64,000 bases of DNA from Auanema rhodensis (GCA_964057225.1 OZ059895.1:6820001-6884000); one strand, 5' to 3'; numbered from the stretch's first letter, positions 1 through 15,900 are shown. Program-made: numbers and translations. Notes: a model not told the origin generated them from the sequence alone.

Positions 1-928
1 GTGAGCTTTCCAAAATTTAGTTCAACATCAGGTGTAACCGTTGTTGAATTATCAAAATACCTCAAACTTGGGTAATTAAACCAAAGATGAAGATGAATAC
101 CTCAAGGCAAATGGCACGTGCACCGTATTCTTCTTCAGAAAAACATTCAAAACTCTAGGCTGAGATTGTCTGAACAATAAACATTTCCGATCAAGAGATA
201 GACAAGCTTCAGAATCTTCAGAAAGATGGAATATCAATGTTGCTCACATATAGTGAGCTTTCCAAAATTTAGTTCAACATCAGGTGTAACCGTTGTTGAA
301 TTATCAAAATACCTCAAACTTGGGTAATTAAACCAAAGATGAAGATGAATACCTCAAGGCAAATGGCACGTGCACCGTATTCTTCTTCAGAAAAAACATT
401 CAAAACTCTAGACTGAGATTGTCTGAACAATAAACATTTCCGATCAAGAGATAGACAAGCTTCAGAATCTTCAGAAAGATGGAATATCAATGTTGCTCAC
501 ATATAGTGAGCTTTCCAAAATTTAGTTCAACATCAGGTGTAACCCTTGTTGAATCATCAAAGTACCTCAAACTTGGGTAATTAAACCAAAGATGAAGATG
601 AATACCTCAAGGCAAATGGCACGTGCACCGTATTCTTCTTCAGAAAAACATTCAAAACTCTAGGCTGAGATTGTCTGAACAATAAACATTTCCGATCAAG
701 AGATAGACAAGCTTCAGAATCTTCAGAAAGATGGAATATCAATGTTGCTCACATATAGTGAGCTTTCCAAAATTTAGTTCAACATCAGGTGTAACCCTTG
801 TTGAATCATCAAAGTACCTCAAACTTGGGTAATTAAACCAAAGATGAAGATGAATACCTCAAGGCAAATGGCACGTGCACCGTATTCTTCTTCAGAAAAA
901 CATTCAAAACTCTAGGCTGAGATTGTTT
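1..928 (-). repeat. 252 bp satellite, inverted block at left edge
   Basis: About 3.7 tandem copies of the window's satellite, read on the opposite strand from all other copies. Copy starts (GTGAGCTTTCC) lie at 1, 253, 506 and 758, so the period is 252-253 bp; the one-base change is an extra A in an A run. Copies are nearly identical. The block continues beyond the window. No coding content. Confidence 0.97.
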
Positions 929-975
929 TTGTTTTTCGGAAATGTTTATTGTTCAGACAATCAGTTTGAGGTACT
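920..975. other. Satellite inversion junction with a truncated monomer
   Basis: The minus-oriented array stops inside a monomer near 928, followed by about 10 T-rich bases (TTTTGTTTTT) that belong to neither flank. The plus-oriented array then starts mid-monomer at CGGAAATGTTTATTG. After only about 26 bases it jumps at about 963 from ...CAGACAATC straight to AGTTTGAGG, losing roughly 110-130 bp of a normal unit. An inversion breakpoint with filler and a deletion is the simplest reading; assembly error is possible. Confidence 0.8.
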
Positions 976-3900
976 TTGATGATTCAACAAGGATTACACC
1001 TGATGTTGAACTAAATTTTGGAAAGCTCACTATATGTGAGCAACATTGATATTCCATTTTTCTGCAGATTCTGAAGCTTGTCTATCTCTTGATCGGAAAT
1101 GTTTATTGTTCAGACAATCTCAACCTAGAGTTTTGAATGTTTTTCTGAAGAAGAATACGGTGCACGTGCCATTTGCCTTCAGGTATTCATCTTCATCTTT
1201 GGTTTAATTACCCAAGTTTGAGGTACTTTGATGATTCAACAAGGGTTACACCTGATGTTGAACTAAATTTTGGAAAGCTCACTATATGTGAGCAACATTG
1301 ATATTTCATCTTTCTGAAGATTCTGAAGCTTGTCTATCTCTTGATCGGAAATGTTTATTGTCCAGACAATCTCAGCCTAGAGTTTTGAATGTTTTTCTGA
1401 AGAAGAATACGGTGCACGTGCCATTTGCCTTGAGGTATTCATCTTCATCTTTGGTTTAATTACCCAAGTTTGAGGTACTTTGATGATTCAACAAGGGTTA
1501 CACCTGATGTTGAACTAAATTTTGGAAAGCTCACTATATGTGAGCAACATTGATATTCCATCTTTCTGAAGATTCTGAAGCTTGTCTATCTCTTGATCGG
1601 AAATGTTTATTGTTCAGACAATCTCAGCCTAGAGTTTTGAATGTTTTTCTGAAGAAGAATACGGTGCACGTGCCATTTGCCTTGAGGTATTCATCTTCAT
1701 CTTTGGTTTAATTACCCAAGTTTGAGGTACTTTGATGATTCAACAACGGTTACACCTGATGTTGAACTAAATTTTGGAAAGCTCACTATATGTGAGCAAC
1801 ATTGATATTCCATTTTTCTGCAGATTCTGAAGCTTGTCTATCTCTTGATCGGAAATGTTTATTGTTCAGACAATCTCAACCTAGAGTTTTGAATGTTTTT
1901 CTGAAGAAGAATACGGTGCACGTGCCATTTGCCTTGAGGTATTCATCTTCATCTTTGGTTTAATTACCCAAGTTTGAGGTACTTTGATGATTCAACAAGG
2001 GTTACACCTGATGTTGAACTAAATTTTGGAAAGCTCACTATATGTGAGCAACATTGATATTTCATCTTTCTGAAGATTCTGAAGCTTGTCTATCTCTTGA
2101 TCGGAAATGTTTATTGTTCAGACAATCTCAGCCTAGAGTTTTGAATGTTTTTCTGAAGAAGAATACGGTGCACGTGCCATTTGCCTTGAGGTATTCATCT
2201 TCATCTTTGGTTTAATTACCCAAGTTTGAGGTACTTTGATGATTCAACAAGGGTTACACCTGATGTTGAACTAAATTTTGGAAAGCTCACTATATGTGAG
2301 CAACATTGATATTCCATCTTTCTGAAGATTCTGAAGCTTGTCTATCTCTTGATCGGAAATGTTTATTGTTCAGACAATCTCAGCCTAGAGTTTTGAATGT
2401 TTTTCTGAAGAAGAATACGGTGCACGTGCCATTTGCCTTGAGGTATTCATCTTCATCTTTGGTTTAATTACCCAAGTTTGAGGTACTTTGATGATTCAAC
2501 AACGGTTACACCTGATGTTGAACTAAATTTTGGAAAGCTCACTATATGTGAGCAACATTGATATTCCATCTTTCTGAAGATTCTGAAGCTTGTCTATCTC
2601 TTGATCGGAAATGTTTATTGTTCAGACAATCTCAGCCTAGAGTTTTGAATGTTTTTCTGAAGAAGAATACGGTGCACGTGCCATTTGCCTTGAGGTATTC
2701 ATCTTCATCTTTGGTTTAATTACCCAAGTTTGAGGTACTTTGATGATTCAACAAGGATTACACCTGATGTTGAACTAAATTTTGGAAAGCTCACTATATG
2801 TGAGCAACATTGATATTCCATCTTTCTGAAGATTCTGAAGCTTGTCTATCTCTTGATCGGAAATGTTTATTGTTCAGACAATCTCAGCCTAGAGTTTTGA
2901 ATGTTTTTCTGAAGAAGAATACGGTGCACGTGCCATTTGCCTTGAGGTATTCATCTTCATCTTTGGTTTAATTACCCAAGTTTGAGGTACTTTGATGATT
3001 CAACAAGGATTACACCTGATGTTGAACTAAATTTTGGAAAGCTCACTATATGTGAGCAACATTGATATTTCATCTTTCTGAAGATTCTGAAGCTTGTCTA
3101 TCTCTTGAATGGAAACGTTTATTGTTCAGACAATCTCAGCCTAGAGTTTTGAATGTTTTTCTGAAGAAGAATACGGTGCACGTGCCATTTGCCTTGGGGT
3201 ATTCATCTTCATCTTTGGTTTAATTACCCAAGTTTGAGGTACTTTGATGATTCAACAACGGTTACACCTGATGTTGAACTAAATTTTGGAAAGCTCACTA
3301 TATGTGAGCAACATTGATATTTCATCTTTCTGAAGATTCTGAAGCTTGTCTATCTCTTGATCGGAAATGTTTATTGTTCAGACAATCTCAGCCTAGAGTT
3401 TTGAATGTTTTTCTGAAGAAGAATACGGTGCACGTGCCATTTGCCTTGAGGTATTCATCTTCATCTTTGGTTTAATTACCCAAGTTTGAGGTACTTTGAT
3501 GATTCAACAAGGATTACACCTGATGTTGAACTAAATTTTGGAAAGCTCACTATATGTGAGCAACATTGATATTTCATCTTTCTGAAGATTCTGAAGCTTG
3601 TCTATCTCTTGAATGGAAACGTTTATTGTTCAGACAATCTCAGCCTAGAGTTTTGAATGTTTTTCTGAAGAAGAATACGGTGCACGTGCCATTTGCCTTG
3701 AGGTATTCATCTTCATCTTTGGTTTAATTACCCAAGTTTGAGGTACTTTGATGATTCAACAAGGGTTACACCTGATGTTGAACTAAATTTTGGAAAGCTC
3801 ACTATATGTGAGCAACATTGATATTCCATCTTTCTGAAGATTCTGAAGCTTGTCTATCTCTTGATCGGAAATGTTTATTGTTCAGACAATCTCAGCCTAG

Positions 3901-6900
3901 AGTTTTGAATGTTTTTCTGAAGAAGAATACGGTGCACGTGCCATTTGCCTTGAGGTTTTCATCTTCATCTTTGGTTTAATTACCCAAGTTTGAGGTACTT
4001 TGATGATTCAACAACGGTTACACCTGATGTTGAACTAAATTTTGGAAAGCTCACTATATGTGAGCAACATTGATATTCCATCTTTCTGAAGATTCTGAAG
4101 CTTGTCTATCTCTTGAATGGAAACGTTTATTGTTCGGACAATCTCAGCCTAGAGTTTTGAATGTTTTTCTGAAGAAGAATACGGTGCACGTGCCATTTGC
4201 CTTGAGGTATTCATCTTCATCTTTGGTTTAATTACCCAAGTTTGAGGTACTTTGATGATTCAACAAGGGTTACACCTGATGTTGAACTAAATTTTGGAAA
4301 GCTCACTATATGTGAGCAACATTGATGTTCCATCTTTCTGAAGATTCTGAAGCTTGTCTATCTCTTGATCGGAAATGTTTATTGTTCAGACAATCTCAGC
4401 CTAGAGTTTTGAATGTTTTTCTGAAGAAGAATACGGTGCACGTGCCATTTGCCTTGAGGTATTCATCTTCATCTTTGGTTTAATTACCCAAGTTTGAGGT
4501 ACTTTGATGATTCAACAAGGATTACACCTGATGTTGAACTAAATTTTGGAAAGCTCACTATATGTGAGCAACATTGATATTCCATCTTTCTGAAGATTCT
4601 GAAGCTTGTCTATCTCTTGAATGGAAACGTTTATTGTTCGGACAATCTCAGCCTAGAGTTTTGAATGTTTTTCTGAAGAAGAATACGGTGCACGTGCCAT
4701 TTGCCTTGAGGTATTCATCTTCATCTTTGGTTTAATTACCCAAGTTTGAGGTACTTTGATGATTCAACAAGGGTTACACCTGATGTTGAACTAAATTTTG
4801 GAAAGCTCACTATATGTGAGCAACATTGATATTCCATCTTTCTGAAGATTCTGAAGCTTGTCTATCTCTTGAATGGAAACGTTTATTGTTCGGACAATCT
4901 CAGCCTAGAGTTTTGAATGTTTTTCTGAAGAAGAATACGGTGCACGTGCCATTTGCCTTGAGGTATTCATCTTCATCTTTGGTTTAATTACCCAAGTTTG
5001 AGGTACTTTGATGATTCAACAAGGATTACACCTGATGTTGAACTAAATTTTGGAAAGCTCACTATATGTGAGCAACATTGATATTTCATCTTTCTGAAGA
5101 TTCTGAAGCTTGTCTATCTCTTGAATGGAAACGTTTATTGTTCAGACAATCTCAGCCTAGAGTTTTGAATGTTTTTCTGAAGAAGAATACGGTGCACGTG
5201 CCATTTGCCTTGAGGTATTCATCTTCATCTTTGGTTTAATTACCCAAGTTTGAGGTACTTTGATGATTCAACAAGGGTTACACCTGATGTTGAACTAAAT
5301 TTTGGAAAGCTCACTATATGTGAGCAACATTGATATTCCATCTTTCTGAAGATTCTGAAGCTTGTCTATCTCTTGATCGGAAATGTTTATTGTTCAGACA
5401 ATCTCAGCCTAGAGTTTTGAATGTTTTTCTGAAGAAGAATACGGTGCACGTGCCATTTGCCTTGAGGTTTTCATCTTCATCTTTGGTTTAATTACCCAAG
5501 TTTGAGGTACTTTGATGATTCAACAACGGTTACACCTGATGTTGAACTAAATTTTGGAAAGCTCACTATATGTGAGCAACATTGATATTCCATCTTTCTG
5601 AAGATTCTGAAGCTTGTCTATCTCTTGAATGGAAACGTTTATTGTTCGGACAATCTCAGCCTAGAGTTTTGAATGTTTTTCTGAAGAAGAATACGGTGCA
5701 CGTGCCATTTGCCTTGAGGTATTCATCTTCATCTTTGGTTTAATTACCCAAGTTTGAGGTACTTTGATGATTCAACAAGGGTTACACCTGATGTTGAACT
5801 AAATTTTGGAAAGCTCACTATATGTGAGCAACATTGATGTTCCATCTTTCTGAAGATTCTGAAGCTTGTCTATCTCTTGATCGGAAATGTTTATTGTTCA
5901 GACAATCTCAGCCTAGAGTTTTGAATGTTTTTCTGAAGAAGAATACGGTGCACGTGCCATTTGCCTTGAGGTATTCATCTTCATCTTTGGTTTAATTACC
6001 CAAGTTTGAGGTATTTTGATAATTCAACAACGGTTACACCTGATGTTGAACTAAATTTTGGAAAGCTCACTATATGTGAGCAACATTGATATTCCATTTT
6101 TCTGAAGATTCTGAAGCTTGTCTATCTCTTGATCGGAAATGTTTATTGTTCAGACAATCTCAGCCTAGAGTTTTGAATGTTTTTCTGAAGAAGAATACGG
6201 TGCACGTGCCATTTGCCTTGAGGTATTCATCTTCATCTTTGGTTTAATTACCCAAGTTTGAGGTACTTTGATGATTCAACAAGGGTTACACCTGATGTTG
6301 AACTAAATTTTGGAAAGCTCACTATATGTGAGCAACATTGATATTTCATCTCTCTGAACATTCGGAAGCTTGTCTATCTCTTGACCGGAAATGGTTATTG
6401 TTCAGACAATCTCAGTCTAGAGTTTTGAATGTTCTTCTGAACAGGAATACGGTGCACGTGCCATTTGCCTTGGGGTATTCAACTTCATCTTTGGTTTAAT
6501 TACCCAAGTTTGAGGTACTTTGATGATTCAACAAGGGTTACACCTGATGTTGAACTAAATTTTGGAAAGCTCACGATATGTGAGCAACTTTGATATTTCA
6601 TCTTTCTGAAGATTCTGAAGCTTGTCTATCTCTTGATCGGAAATGTTTATTGTTCAGACAATCTCAGCCTAGAGTTTTGAATGTTTTTCTGAAGAAGAAT
6701 ACGGTGCACGTGCCATTTGCCTTGAGGTATTCATCTTCATCTTTGGTTTAATTACCCAAGTTTGAGGTACTTTGATGATTCAACAAGGATTACACCTGAT
6801 GTTGAACTAAATTTTGGAAAGCTCACTATATGTGAGCAACATTGATATTTCATCTTTCTGAAGATTCTGAAGCTTGTCTATCTCTTGATCGGAAATGTTT

Positions 6901-9900
6901 ATTGTTCAGACAATCTCAGCCTAGAGTTTTGAATGTTTTTCTGAAGAAGAATACGGTGCACGTGCCATTTGCCTTGGGGTATTCAACTTCATCTTTGGTT
7001 TAATTACCCAAGTTTGAGGTACTTTGATGATTCAACAAGGGTTACACCTGATGTTGAACTAAATTTTGGAAAGCTCACGATATGTGAGCAACTTTGATAT
7101 TTCATCTTTCTGAAGATTCTGAAGCTTGTCTATCTCTTGAATGGAAATGTTTATTGTTCAGACAATCTCAGCCTAGAGTTTTGAATGTTTTTCTGAAGAA
7201 GAATACGGTGCACGTGCCATTTGCCTTGAGGTATTCATCTTCATCTTTGGTTTAATTACCCAAGTTTGAGGTACTTTGATGATTCAACAACGGTTACACC
7301 TGATGTTGAACTAAATTTTGGAAAGCTCACTATATGTGAGCAACATTGATATTCCATCTTTCTGAAGATTCTGAAGCTTGTCTATCTCTTGAATGGAAAC
7401 GTTTATTGTTCGGACAATCTCAGCCTAGAGTTTTGAATGTTTTTCTGAAGAAGAATACGGTGCACGTGCCATTTGCCTTGAGGTATTCATCTTCATCTTT
7501 GGTTTAATTACCCAAGTTTGAGGTACTTTGATGATTCAACAAGGGTTACACCTGATGTTGAACTAAATTTTGGAAAGCTCACTATATGTGAGCAACATTG
7601 ATGTTCCATCTTTCTGAAGATTCTGAAGCTTGTCTATCTCTTGATCGGAAATGTTTATTGTTCAGACAATCTCAGCCTAGAGTTTTGAATGTTTTTCTGA
7701 AGAAGAATACGGTGCACGTGCCATTTGCCTTGAGGTATTCATCTTCATCTTTGGTTTAATTACCCAAGTTTGAGGTATTTTGATAATTCAACAACGGTTA
7801 CACCTGATGTTGAACTAAATTTTGGAAAGCTCACTATATGTGAGCAACATTGATATTCCATTTTTCTGAAGATTCTGAAGCTTGTCTATCTCTTGATCGG
7901 AAATGTTTATTGTTCAGACAATCTCAGCCTAGAGTTTTGAATGTTTTTCTGAAGAAGAATACGGTGCACGTGCCATTTGCCTTGAGGTATTCATCTTCAT
8001 CTTTGGTTTAATTACCCAAGTTTGAGGTACTTTGATGATTCAACAAGGGTTACACCTGATGTTGAACTAAATTTTGGAAAGCTCACTATATGTGAGCAAC
8101 ATTGATATTTCATCTCTCTGAACATTCGGAAGCTTGTCTATCTCTTGACCGGAAATGGTTATTGTTCAGACAATCTCAGTCTAGAGTTTTGAATGTTCTT
8201 CTGAACAGGAATACGGTGCACGTGCCATTTGCCTTGGGGTATTCAACTTCATCTTTGGTTTAATTACCCAAGTTTGAGGTACTTTGATGATTCAACAAGG
8301 GTTACACCTGATGTTGAACTAAATTTTGGAAAGCTCACGATATGTGAGCAACTTTGATATTTCATCTTTCTGAAGATTCTGAAGCTTGTCTATCTCTTGA
8401 TCGGAAATGTTTATTGTTCAGACAATCTCAGCCTAGAGTTTTGAATGTTTTTCTGAAGAAGAATACGGTGCACGTGCCATTTGCCTTGAGGTATTCATCT
8501 TCATCTTTGGTTTAATTACCCAAGTTTGAGGTACTTTGATGATTCAACAAGGATTACACCTGATGTTGAACTAAATTTTGGAAAGCTCACTATATGTGAG
8601 CAACATTGATATTTCATCTTTCTGAAGATTCTGAAGCTTGTCTATCTCTTGATCGGAAATGTTTATTGTTCAGACAATCTCAGCCTAGAGTTTTGAATGT
8701 TTTTCTGAAGAAGAATACGGTGCACGTGCCATTTGCCTTGGGGTATTCAACTTCATCTTTGGTTTAATTACCCAAGTTTGAGGTACTTTGATGATTCAAC
8801 AAGGGTTACACCTGATGTTGAACTAAATTTTGGAAAGCTCACGATATGTGAGCAACTTTGATATTTCATCTTTCTGAAGATTCTGAAGCTTGTCTATCTC
8901 TTGAATGGAAATGTTTATTGTTCAGACAATCTCAGCCTAGAGTTTTGAATGTTTTTCTGAAGAAGAATACGGTGCACGTGCCATTTGCCTTGAGGTATTC
9001 ATCTTCATCTTTGGTTTAATTACCCAAGTTTGAGGTACTTTGATGATTCAACAAGGGTTACACCTGATGTTGAACTAAATTTTGGAAAGCTCACTATATG
9101 TGAGCAACATTGATATTTCATCTTTCTGAAGATTCTGAAGCTTGTCTATCTCTTGAATGGAAATGTTTATTGTTCAGACAATCTCAGCCTAGAGTTTTGA
9201 ATGTTTTTCTGAAGAAGAATACGGTGCACGTGCCATTTGCCTTGAGGTATTCATCTTCATCTTTGGTTTAATTACCCAAGTTTGAGGTACTTTGATGATT
9301 CAACAAGGGTTACACCTGATGTTGAACTAAATTTTGGAAAGCTCACTATATGTGAGCAACATTGATATTTCATCTTTCTGAAGATTCTGAAGCTTGTCTA
9401 TCTCTTGAATGGAAACGTTTATTGTTCGGACAATCTCAGCCTAGAGTTTTGAATGTTTTTCTGAAGAAGAATACGGTGCACGTGCCATTTGCCTTGAGGT
9501 ATTCATCTTCATCTTTGGTTTAATTACCCAAGTTTGAGGTACTTTGATGATTCAACAAGGATTACACCTGATGTTGAACTAAATTTTGGAAAACTCACTA
9601 TATGTGAGCAACATTGATATTTCATCTTTCTGAAGATTCTGAAGCTTGTCTATCTCTTGATCGGAAATGTTTATTGTTCAGACAATCTCAGCCTAGAGTT
9701 TTGAATGTTTTTCTGAAGAAGAATACGGTGCACGTGCCATTTGCCTTGAGGTTTTCATCTTCATCTTTGGTTTAATTACCCAAGTTTGAGGTACTTTGAT
9801 GATTCAACAACGGTTACACCTGATGTTGAACTAAATTTTGGAAAGCTCACTATATGTGAGCAACATTGATATTTCATCTTTCTGAAGATTCTGAAGCTTG

Positions 9901-12900
9901 TCTATCTCTTGATCGGAAATGTTTATTGTTCAGACAATCTCAGCCTAGAGTTTTGAATGTTTTTCTGAAGAAGAATACGGTGCACGTGCCATTTGCCTTG
10001 AGGTATTCATCTTCATCTTTGGTTTAATTACCCAAGTTTGAGGTACTTTGATGATTCAACAACGGTTACACCTGATGTTGAACTAAATTTTGGAAAGCTC
10101 ACTATATGTGAGCAACATTGATATTTCATCTTTCTGAAGATTCTGAAGCTTGTCTATCTCTTGAATGGAAACGTTTATTGTTCGGACAATCTCAGCCTAG
10201 AGTTTTGAATGTTTTTCTGAAGAAGAATACGGTGCACGTGCCTATTGCCTTGAGGTATTCATCTTCATCTTTGGTTTAATTACCCAAGTTTGAGGTACTT
10301 TGATGATTCAACAAGGATTACACCTGATGTTGAACTAAATTTTGGAAAGCTCACTATATGTGAGCAACATTGATATTCCATTTTTCTGAAGATTCTGAAG
10401 CTTGTCTATCTCTTGATCGGAAATGTTTATTGTTCAGACAATCTCAGCCTAGAGTTTTGAATGTTTTTCTGAAGAAGAATACGGTGCACGTGCCATTTGC
10501 CTTGAGGTATTCATCTTCATCTTTGGTTTAATTACCCAAATTTGAGGTACTTTGATGATTCAACAAGGGTTACACCTGATGTTGAACTAAATTTTGGAAA
10601 GCTCACTATATGTGAGCAACATTGATATTTCATCTCTCTGAACATTCGGAAGCTTGTCTATCTCTTGACCGGAAATGGTTATTGTTCAGACAATCTCAGT
10701 CTAGAGTTTTGAATGTTCTTCTGAACAGGAATATGGTGCACGTGCCATTTGCCTTGGGGTATTCAACTTCATCTTTGGTTTAATTACCCAAGTTTGAGGT
10801 ACTTTGATGATTCAACAAGGGTTACACCTGATGTTGAACTAAATTTTGGAAAGCTCACTATATGTGAGCAACATTGATATTTCATCTTTCTGAAGATTCT
10901 GAAGCTTGTCTATCTCTTGAATGGAAACGTTTATTGTTCGGACAATCTCAGCCTAGAGTTTTGAATGTTTTTCTGAAGAAGAATACGGTGCACGTGCCAT
11001 TTGCCTTGAGGTATTCATCTTCATCTTTGGTTTAATTACCCAAGTTTGAGGTACTTTGATGATTCAACAAGGATTACACCTGATGTTGAACTAAATTTTG
11101 GAAAGCTCACTATATGTGAGCAACATTGATATTCCATCTTTCTGAAGATTCTGAAGCTTGTCTATCTCTTGAATGGAAACGTTTATTGTTCGGACAATCT
11201 CAGCCTAGAGTTTTGAATGTTTTTCTGAAGAAGAATACGGTGCACGTGCCATTTGCCTTGAGGTATTCATCTTCATCTTTGGTTTAATTACCCAAGTTTG
11301 AGGTACTTTGATGATTCAACAAGGATTACACCTGATGTTGAACTAAATTTTGGAAAGCTCACTATATGTGAGCAACATTGATATTCCATTTTTCTGAAGA
11401 TTCTGAAGCTTGTCTATCTCTTGATCGGAAATGTTTATTGTTCAGACAATCTCAGCCTAGAGTTTTGAATGTTTTTCTGAAGAAGAATACGGTGCACGTG
11501 CCATTTGCCTTGAGGTATTCATCTTCATCTTTGGTTTAATTACCCAAGTTTGAGGTACTTTGATGATTCAACAAGGGTTACACCTGATGTTGAACTAAAT
11601 TTTGGAAAGCTCACTATATGTGAGCAACATTGATATTTCATCTCTCTGAACATTCGGAAGCTTGTCTATCTCTTGACCGGAAATGGTTATTGTTCAGACA
11701 ATCTCAGTCTAGAGTTTTGAATGTTCTTCTGAACAGGAATACGGTGCACGTGCCATTTGCCTTGGGGTATTCAACTTCATCTTTGGTTTAATTACCCAAG
11801 TTTGAGGTACTTTGATGATTCAACAAGGGTTACACCTGATGTTGAACTAAATTTTGGAAAGCTCACGATATGTGAGCAACTTTGATATTTCATCTTTCTG
11901 AAGATTCTGAAGCTTGTCTATCTCTTGATCGGAAATGTTTATTGTTCAGACAATCTCAGCCTAGAGTTTTGAATGTTTTTCTGAAGAAGAATACGGTGCA
12001 CGTGCCATTTGCCTTGAGGTATTCATCTTCATCTTTGGTTTAATTACCCAAGTTTGAGGTACTTTGATGATTCAACAAGGATTACACCTGATGTTGAACT
12101 AAATTTTGGAAAGCTCACTATATGTGAGCAACATTGATATTCCATCTTTCTGAAGATTCTGAAGCTTGTCTATCTCTTGATCGGAAATGTTTATTGTTCA
12201 GACAATCTCAGTCTAGAGTTTTGAATGTTCTTCTGAACAGGAATACGGTGCACGTGCCATTTGCCTTGAGGTATTCATCTTCATCTTTGGTTTAGTTACC
12301 CAAGTTTAAGGTACTTTGATGATTCAACAAGGGTTACACCTGATGTTGAACTAAATTTTGGAAAGCTCACTATATGTGAGCAACATTGATATTCCATTTT
12401 TCTGAAGATTCTGAAGCTTGTCTATCTCTTGATCGGAAATGTTTATTGTTCAGACAATCTCAGCCTAGAGTTTTGAATGTTTTTCTGAAGAAGAATACGG
12501 TGCACGTGCCATTTGCCTTGAGGTATTCATCTTCATCTTTGGTTTAATTACCCAAATTTGAGGTACTTTGATGATTCAACAAGGGTTACACCTGATGTTG
12601 AACTAAATTTTGGAAAGCTCACTATATGTGAGCAACATTGATATTTCATCTTTCTGAAGATTCTGAAGCTTGTCTATCTCTTGAATGGAAACGTTTATTG
12701 TTCGGACAATCTCAGCCTAGAGTTTTGAATGTTTTTCTGAAGAAGAATACGGTGCACGTGCCATTTGCCTTGAGGTATTCATCTTCATCTTTGGTTTAGT
12801 TACCCAAGTTTAAGGTACTTTGATGATTCAACAAGGGTTACACCTGATGTTGAACTAAATTTTGGAAAGCTCACTATATGTGAGCAACATTGATATTTCA

Positions 12901-15900
12901 TCTCTCTGAACATTCGGAAGCTTGTCTATCTCTTGACCGGAAATGGTTATTGTTCAGACAATCTCAGTCTAGAGTTTTGAATGTTCTTCTGAACAGGAAT
13001 ACGGTGCACGTGCCATTTGCCTTGGGGTATTCAACTTCATCTTTGGTTTAATTACCCAAGTTTGAGGTACTTTGATGATTCAACAAGGGTTACACCTGAT
13101 GTTGAACTAAATTTTGGAAAGCTCACTATATGTGAGCAACATTGATATTTCATCTTTCTGAAGATTCTGAAGCTTGTCTATCTCTTGAATGGAAACGTTT
13201 ATTGTTCGGACAATCTCAGCCTAGAGTTTTGAATGTTTTTCTGAAGAAGAATACGGTGCACGTGCCATTTGCCTTGAGGTATTCATCTTCATCTTTGGTT
13301 TAATTACCCAAGTTTGAGGTACTTTGATGATTCAACAAGGATTACACCTGATGTTGAACTAAATTTTGGAAAGCTCACTATATGTGAGCAACATTGATAT
13401 TCCATCTTTCTGAAGATTCTGAAGCTTGTCTATCTCTTGAATGGAAACGTTTATTGTTCGGACAATCTCAGCCTAGAGTTTTGAATGTTTTTCTGAAGAA
13501 GAATACGGTGCACGTGCCATTTGCCTTGAGGTATTCATCTTCATCTTTGGTTTAATTACCCAAGTTTGAGGTACTTTGATGATTCAACAAGGATTACACC
13601 TGATGTTGAACTAAATTTTGGAAAGCTCACTATATGTGAGCAACATTGATATTCCATTTTTCTGAAGATTCTGAAGCTTGTCTATCTCTTGATCGGAAAT
13701 GTTTATTGTTCAGACAATCTCAGCCTAGAGTTTTGAATGTTTTTCTGAAGAAGAATACGGTGCACGTGCCATTTGCCTTGAGGTATTCATCTTCATCTTT
13801 GGTTTAATTACCCAAGTTTGAGGTACTTTGATGATTCAACAAGGGTTACACCTGATGTTGAACTAAATTTTGGAAAGCTCACTATATGTGAGCAACATTG
13901 ATATTTCATCTCTCTGAACATTCGGAAGCTTGTCTATCTCTTGACCGGAAATGGTTATTGTTCAGACAATCTCAGTCTAGAGTTTTGAATGTTCTTCTGA
14001 ACAGGAATACGGTGCACGTGCCATTTGCCTTGGGGTATTCAACTTCATCTTTGGTTTAATTACCCAAGTTTGAGGTACTTTGATGATTCAACAAGGGTTA
14101 CACCTGATGTTGAACTAAATTTTGGAAAGCTCACGATATGTGAGCAACTTTGATATTTCATCTTTCTGAAGATTCTGAAGCTTGTCTATCTCTTGATCGG
14201 AAATGTTTATTGTTCAGACAATCTCAGCCTAGAGTTTTGAATGTTTTTCTGAAGAAGAATACGGTGCACGTGCCATTTGCCTTGAGGTATTCATCTTCAT
14301 CTTTGGTTTAATTACCCAAGTTTGAGGTACTTTGATGATTCAACAAGGATTACACCTGATGTTGAACTAAATTTTGGAAAGCTCACTATATGTGAGCAAC
14401 ATTGATATTCCATCTTTCTGAAGATTCTGAAGCTTGTCTATCTCTTGATCGGAAATGTTTATTGTTCAGACAATCTCAGTCTAGAGTTTTGAATGTTCTT
14501 CTGAACAGGAATACGGTGCACGTGCCATTTGCCTTGAGGTATTCATCTTCATCTTTGGTTTAGTTACCCAAGTTTAAGGTACTTTGATGATTCAACAAGG
14601 GTTACACCTGATGTTGAACTAAATTTTGGAAAGCTCACTATATGTGAGCAACATTGATATTCCATCTTTCTGAAGATTCTGAAGCTTGTCTATCTCTTGA
14701 TCGGAAATGTTTATTGTTCAGACAATCTCAGTCTAGAGTTTTGAATGTTCTTCTGAACAGGAATACGGTGCACGTGCCATTTGCCTTGGGGTATTCAACT
14801 TCATCTTTGGTTTAATTACCCAAGTTTGAGGTACTTTGATGATTCAACAAGGGTTACACCTGATGTTGAACTAAATTTTGGAAAGCTCACGATATGTGAG
14901 CAACATTGATATTTCATCTCTCTGAACATTCGGAAGCTTGTCTATCTCTTGATCGGAAATGTTTATTGTTCAGACAATCTCAGCCTAGAGTTTTGAATGT
15001 TTTTCTGAAGAAGAATACGGTGCACGTGCCATTTGCCTTGAGGTTTTCATCTTCATCTTTGGTTTAATTACCCAAGTTTGAGGTACTTTGATGATTCAAC
15101 AACGGTTACACCTGATGTTGAACTAAATTTTGGAAAGCTCACTATATGTGAGCAACATTGATATTTCATCTTTCTGAAGATTCTGAAGCTTGTCTATCTC
15201 TTGAATGGAAACGTTTATTGTTCGGACAATCTCAGCCTAGAGTTTTGAATGTTTTTCTGAAGAAGAATACGGTGCACGTGCCATTTGCCTTGAGGTATTC
15301 ATCTTCATCTTTGGTTTAATTACCCAAGTTTGAGGTACTTTGATGATTCAACAAGGATTACACCTGATGTTGAACTAAATTTTGGAAAGCTCACTATATG
15401 TGAGCAACATTGATATTCCATTTTTCTGAAGATTCTGAAGCTTGTCTATCTCTTGATCGGAAATGTTTATTGTTCAGACAATCTCAGCCTAGAGTTTTGA
15501 ATGTTTTTCTGAAGAAGAATACGGTGCACGTGCCATTTGCCTTGAGGTATTCATCTTCATCTTTGGTTTAATTACCCAAGTTTGAGGTACTTTGATGATT
15601 CAACAAGGGTTACACCTGATGTTGAACTAAATTTTGGAAAGCTCACTATATGTGAGCAACATTGATATTTCATCTCTCTGAACATTCGGAAGCTTGTCTA
15701 TCTCTTGACCGGAAATGGTTATTGTTTAGACAATCTCAGCCTAGAGTTTTGAATGTTTTTCTGAAGAAGAATACGGTGCACGTGCCATTTGCCTTGAGGT
15801 ATTCATCTTCATCTTTGGTTTAATTACCCAAGTTTGAGGTACTTTGATGATTCAACAAGGATTACACCTGATGTTGAACTAAATTTTGGAAAGCTCACTA

